Source: Physcomitrium patens (Eukaryota > Streptophyta > Bryopsida > Funariales > Funariaceae). From it: a DNA stretch of 64,000 nt. Position 1 is the stretch's first letter. The number at the start of each line of letters is the position of its first letter. This document shows, piece by piece, positions 62,410 to 64,000 of this stretch. The stretch covers positions 18,120,407 to 18,184,406 of the forward strand of contig NC_037253.1 of the NCBI RefSeq assembly GCF_000002425.4, in the 5' to 3' direction. The notes beneath the pieces were generated by a model. That model searched no databases, was not told the origin of the DNA, and worked only from the letters and a program-made list of their open reading frames with translations. The position numbers and the translations under genes are program-made.

Positions 62410-63890
62410 AAGGGATGAGCTCCAGAAATATCAGTGAACATCTGCCCGCCATGCAGCCTCGCAGTAAAAAAGGGCAGCAGTGCGACGACATACAGCCTGA
62501 ACATCTTTTGGTACTTGTCCATGGGATTCTTTCTAGGTGGTCTCTCTCACCTCGCTTGATTTCCTTTCATGATCTTGCACATGCCTCATATTCGCACATC
62601 CTATATTATGTAGACCTTACGTTTCTGCATGGAGCTTTAGTTCTCGTTATTTCCAGATGCAGACCATAGGCGATGTCATCTCTTTCCTTTCAGTTCTAAC
62701 ATTGAGCGCCTGATGATCGTCTACTTAAATGCAGTCCTGCTGACTGGGAGTATGTACAAAAAGCGCTTCAGAGGCGCCTGGGGAACAAGTTCCTGATTCA
62801 CGGTAACGTGCTAACTCCTCCCGTGCAAACCTCGTTGTATTTTCAGTGTCCATTGCGCCCGCCCAGCATGTTTGATTAATATTCTAAAGGATTCTAAGTA
62901 AGATCCTGATAACACCCTGATTGTGAGATGAAATATCTTGTACTATTCCGCTAATGGTAATTGTTGGGGTAGTCTGCTCTGCTCATTTCTTCCCATTAGC
63001 ACTTCTTTTCATGCTTCTATTTTAGGTGGACGTTGTGTTGAAGCGATTGAATAACATTTGGTTGCTTTAAACATTCTTACATGTTGAATTGTGGTTTGTA
63101 TTAAAGAACGCGCATTTAGTGTCTCCTGCAGCAAGCGCTGTAAACTCGTTCCTGAACACCCTTGGTGGTATTGATCATGCTGGGCGGCGTCTCGCTTCAG
63201 AGGTACTAAACTTCCAAGTTTACTACGAATGATGATCATGTCGCCCACGACATACTATGTACGCTCTTGGCAATCGACAGGAGGCGGGGAGGGTGGGGGT
63301 ATTATTATGATATGTAACATGGCATACTGATTGTAGTTTGGGGTGTTGAAATTAGATCGAGCGAATTGTGGAGAAAGTTCCGTCCCTGAAGCGTATATCC
63401 TTCCTAGCTCATTCACTAGGCGGTCTTTTTGCACGTTATGCGGTGGCAATGTTGTATACGTCAAAAGATGATATAACTGAAGACATGAGCACTTTGGAAG
63501 ATTTTGAGAGCAGAGGTGAGGAGCATCCCGTACTTCGTCTTCGCCGAGAACCTAAGATTGCTGGTTTGGAAGCAGTCAACTACATTACTCTTGCCAGTCC
63601 TCATTTGGGTGTACGTGGAAAGAAGCAGGTAACTTACAACTCAAACAACCTTCAACTTATTGGTATTCTATGTCCTGGTTGGTAGAAGATGAAGGTGGTT
63701 AATCTGACCGCAGTTCCTTTCATCAGCTGCCATTCCTGCTAGGAGTGCAAGTGCTGGAAAAGCTTGCGGCTCCAATTGCTCCTTTTGTTGTGGGGCGTAC
63801 AGGAAGACAGCTTTTCTTAACGGACGGCAAGGCCAGTGATCCTCCTCTGCTTCTGCGCATGGCCTCGGATTGCTCAGAGGGTCTTTTTAT
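62406..63890 (+). CDS. DUF676 putative serine esterase (alpha/beta hydrolase), 5' part
   Basis: Five exons with GT-AG introns and continuous frame: 62406-62536, 62735-62802, 63132-63202, 63356-63628, 63727-63890. They give about 235 residues before the window ends; the gene continues to the right. Residues 34-43 (LLVLVHGILS) form the first core strand and oxyanion-type HG. SPADWEYV follows, as is usual in the plant family. Residues 108-113 (AHSLGG) are the nucleophile elbow with Ser110. Further on come YITLASPHLGVRGKKQ and GRTGRQLFLTD, both typical of plant DUF676 proteins. These are predicted cytosolic or membrane-associated lipases/esterases; the substrate is not known. No signal peptide is seen. 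The catalytic Asp and His are not assigned. The ATG at 62406 was chosen as the first in frame after an upstream stop; ATGs at codons 4 and 16 are alternatives. Confidence 0.88.
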
Positions 63891-64000
63891 GTATGTCCTC
63901 TCTTTACACAATTTCAATTGTTTCTATTCATTTTTTTTGTTACATTTTGCGAAAATTTTCCGAACAGCCACACCTTTCTTAGGATTGTATTTGTCAGGTG

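Noticed and set aside
1-64000. CRISPR arrays, operons, rRNA or tRNA genes
   Set aside because: Intron-rich genes and LTR elements show a eukaryotic nuclear sequence. I saw no spaced direct-repeat array, no rRNA blocks and no convincing tRNA cloverleaf.

Overview
The window looks like nuclear DNA of a land plant, most likely a moss. Host genes have many GT-AG introns and mixed base composition. They sit in very AT-rich DNA filled with decayed Ty3/gypsy and Ty1/copia retrotransposons and TA microsatellites. The moss call rests on family resemblance, on the style of the DNA, and on a DCL1-type gene with a hairpin in its seventh intron (an intronic DCL1 microRNA is reported from Physcomitrium patens). 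It is an inference.

Layout. 1-0.7 kb: mixed-composition DNA with a possible non-coding exon of a minus-strand gene. 0.7-3.3 kb: AT-rich spacer with microsatellites. 3.3-4.2 kb: a GC-richer island with an unrecognised open frame. 4.4-8.8 kb: a minus-strand copia fossil. 9.0-23.3 kb: a plus-strand copia fossil split by a minus-strand gypsy piece, which is in turn split by a plus-strand gypsy with two recognisable LTRs. 23.4-29.7 kb: AT-rich DNA with one very GC-rich patch. 29.7-31.6 kb: upstream region of the first host gene. 31.6-34.4 kb: an intact eight-exon gene for a SEC14/CRAL-TRIO lipid-transfer protein. 37.5-46.9 kb: a DICER-LIKE 1 copy that keeps nearly all its domains and splice sites but is broken by stops, frameshifts and a lost exon. 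48.9-57.2 kb: gypsy copies in an LTR-internal-LTR-internal arrangement, with a foreign LTR inserted. 57.2-59.8 kb: a minus-strand copia piece with a long inverted repeat. 59.9-62.4 kb: upstream region. 62.4-63.9 kb: the first five coding exons of a DUF676 serine-esterase gene that runs off the window.

The main find is at 40.93-41.03 kb, inside intron 7 of the broken DCL1 copy. It is a bulge-free hairpin with 28 of 32 core positions paired, the shape of a plant microRNA precursor. In Arabidopsis and in P. patens a DCL1 intron hosts a microRNA thought to tie DCL1 mRNA levels to its own processing. Here the host reading frame is dead but the hairpin still folds, so the locus may survive as a microRNA gene or may be a fading relic.

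The three host genes are not an obvious pathway. SEC14 (phosphoinositide or lipid transfer) and the DUF676 esterase both act on lipids, but they lie about 28 kb apart with retroelements between them, and I infer no linkage.
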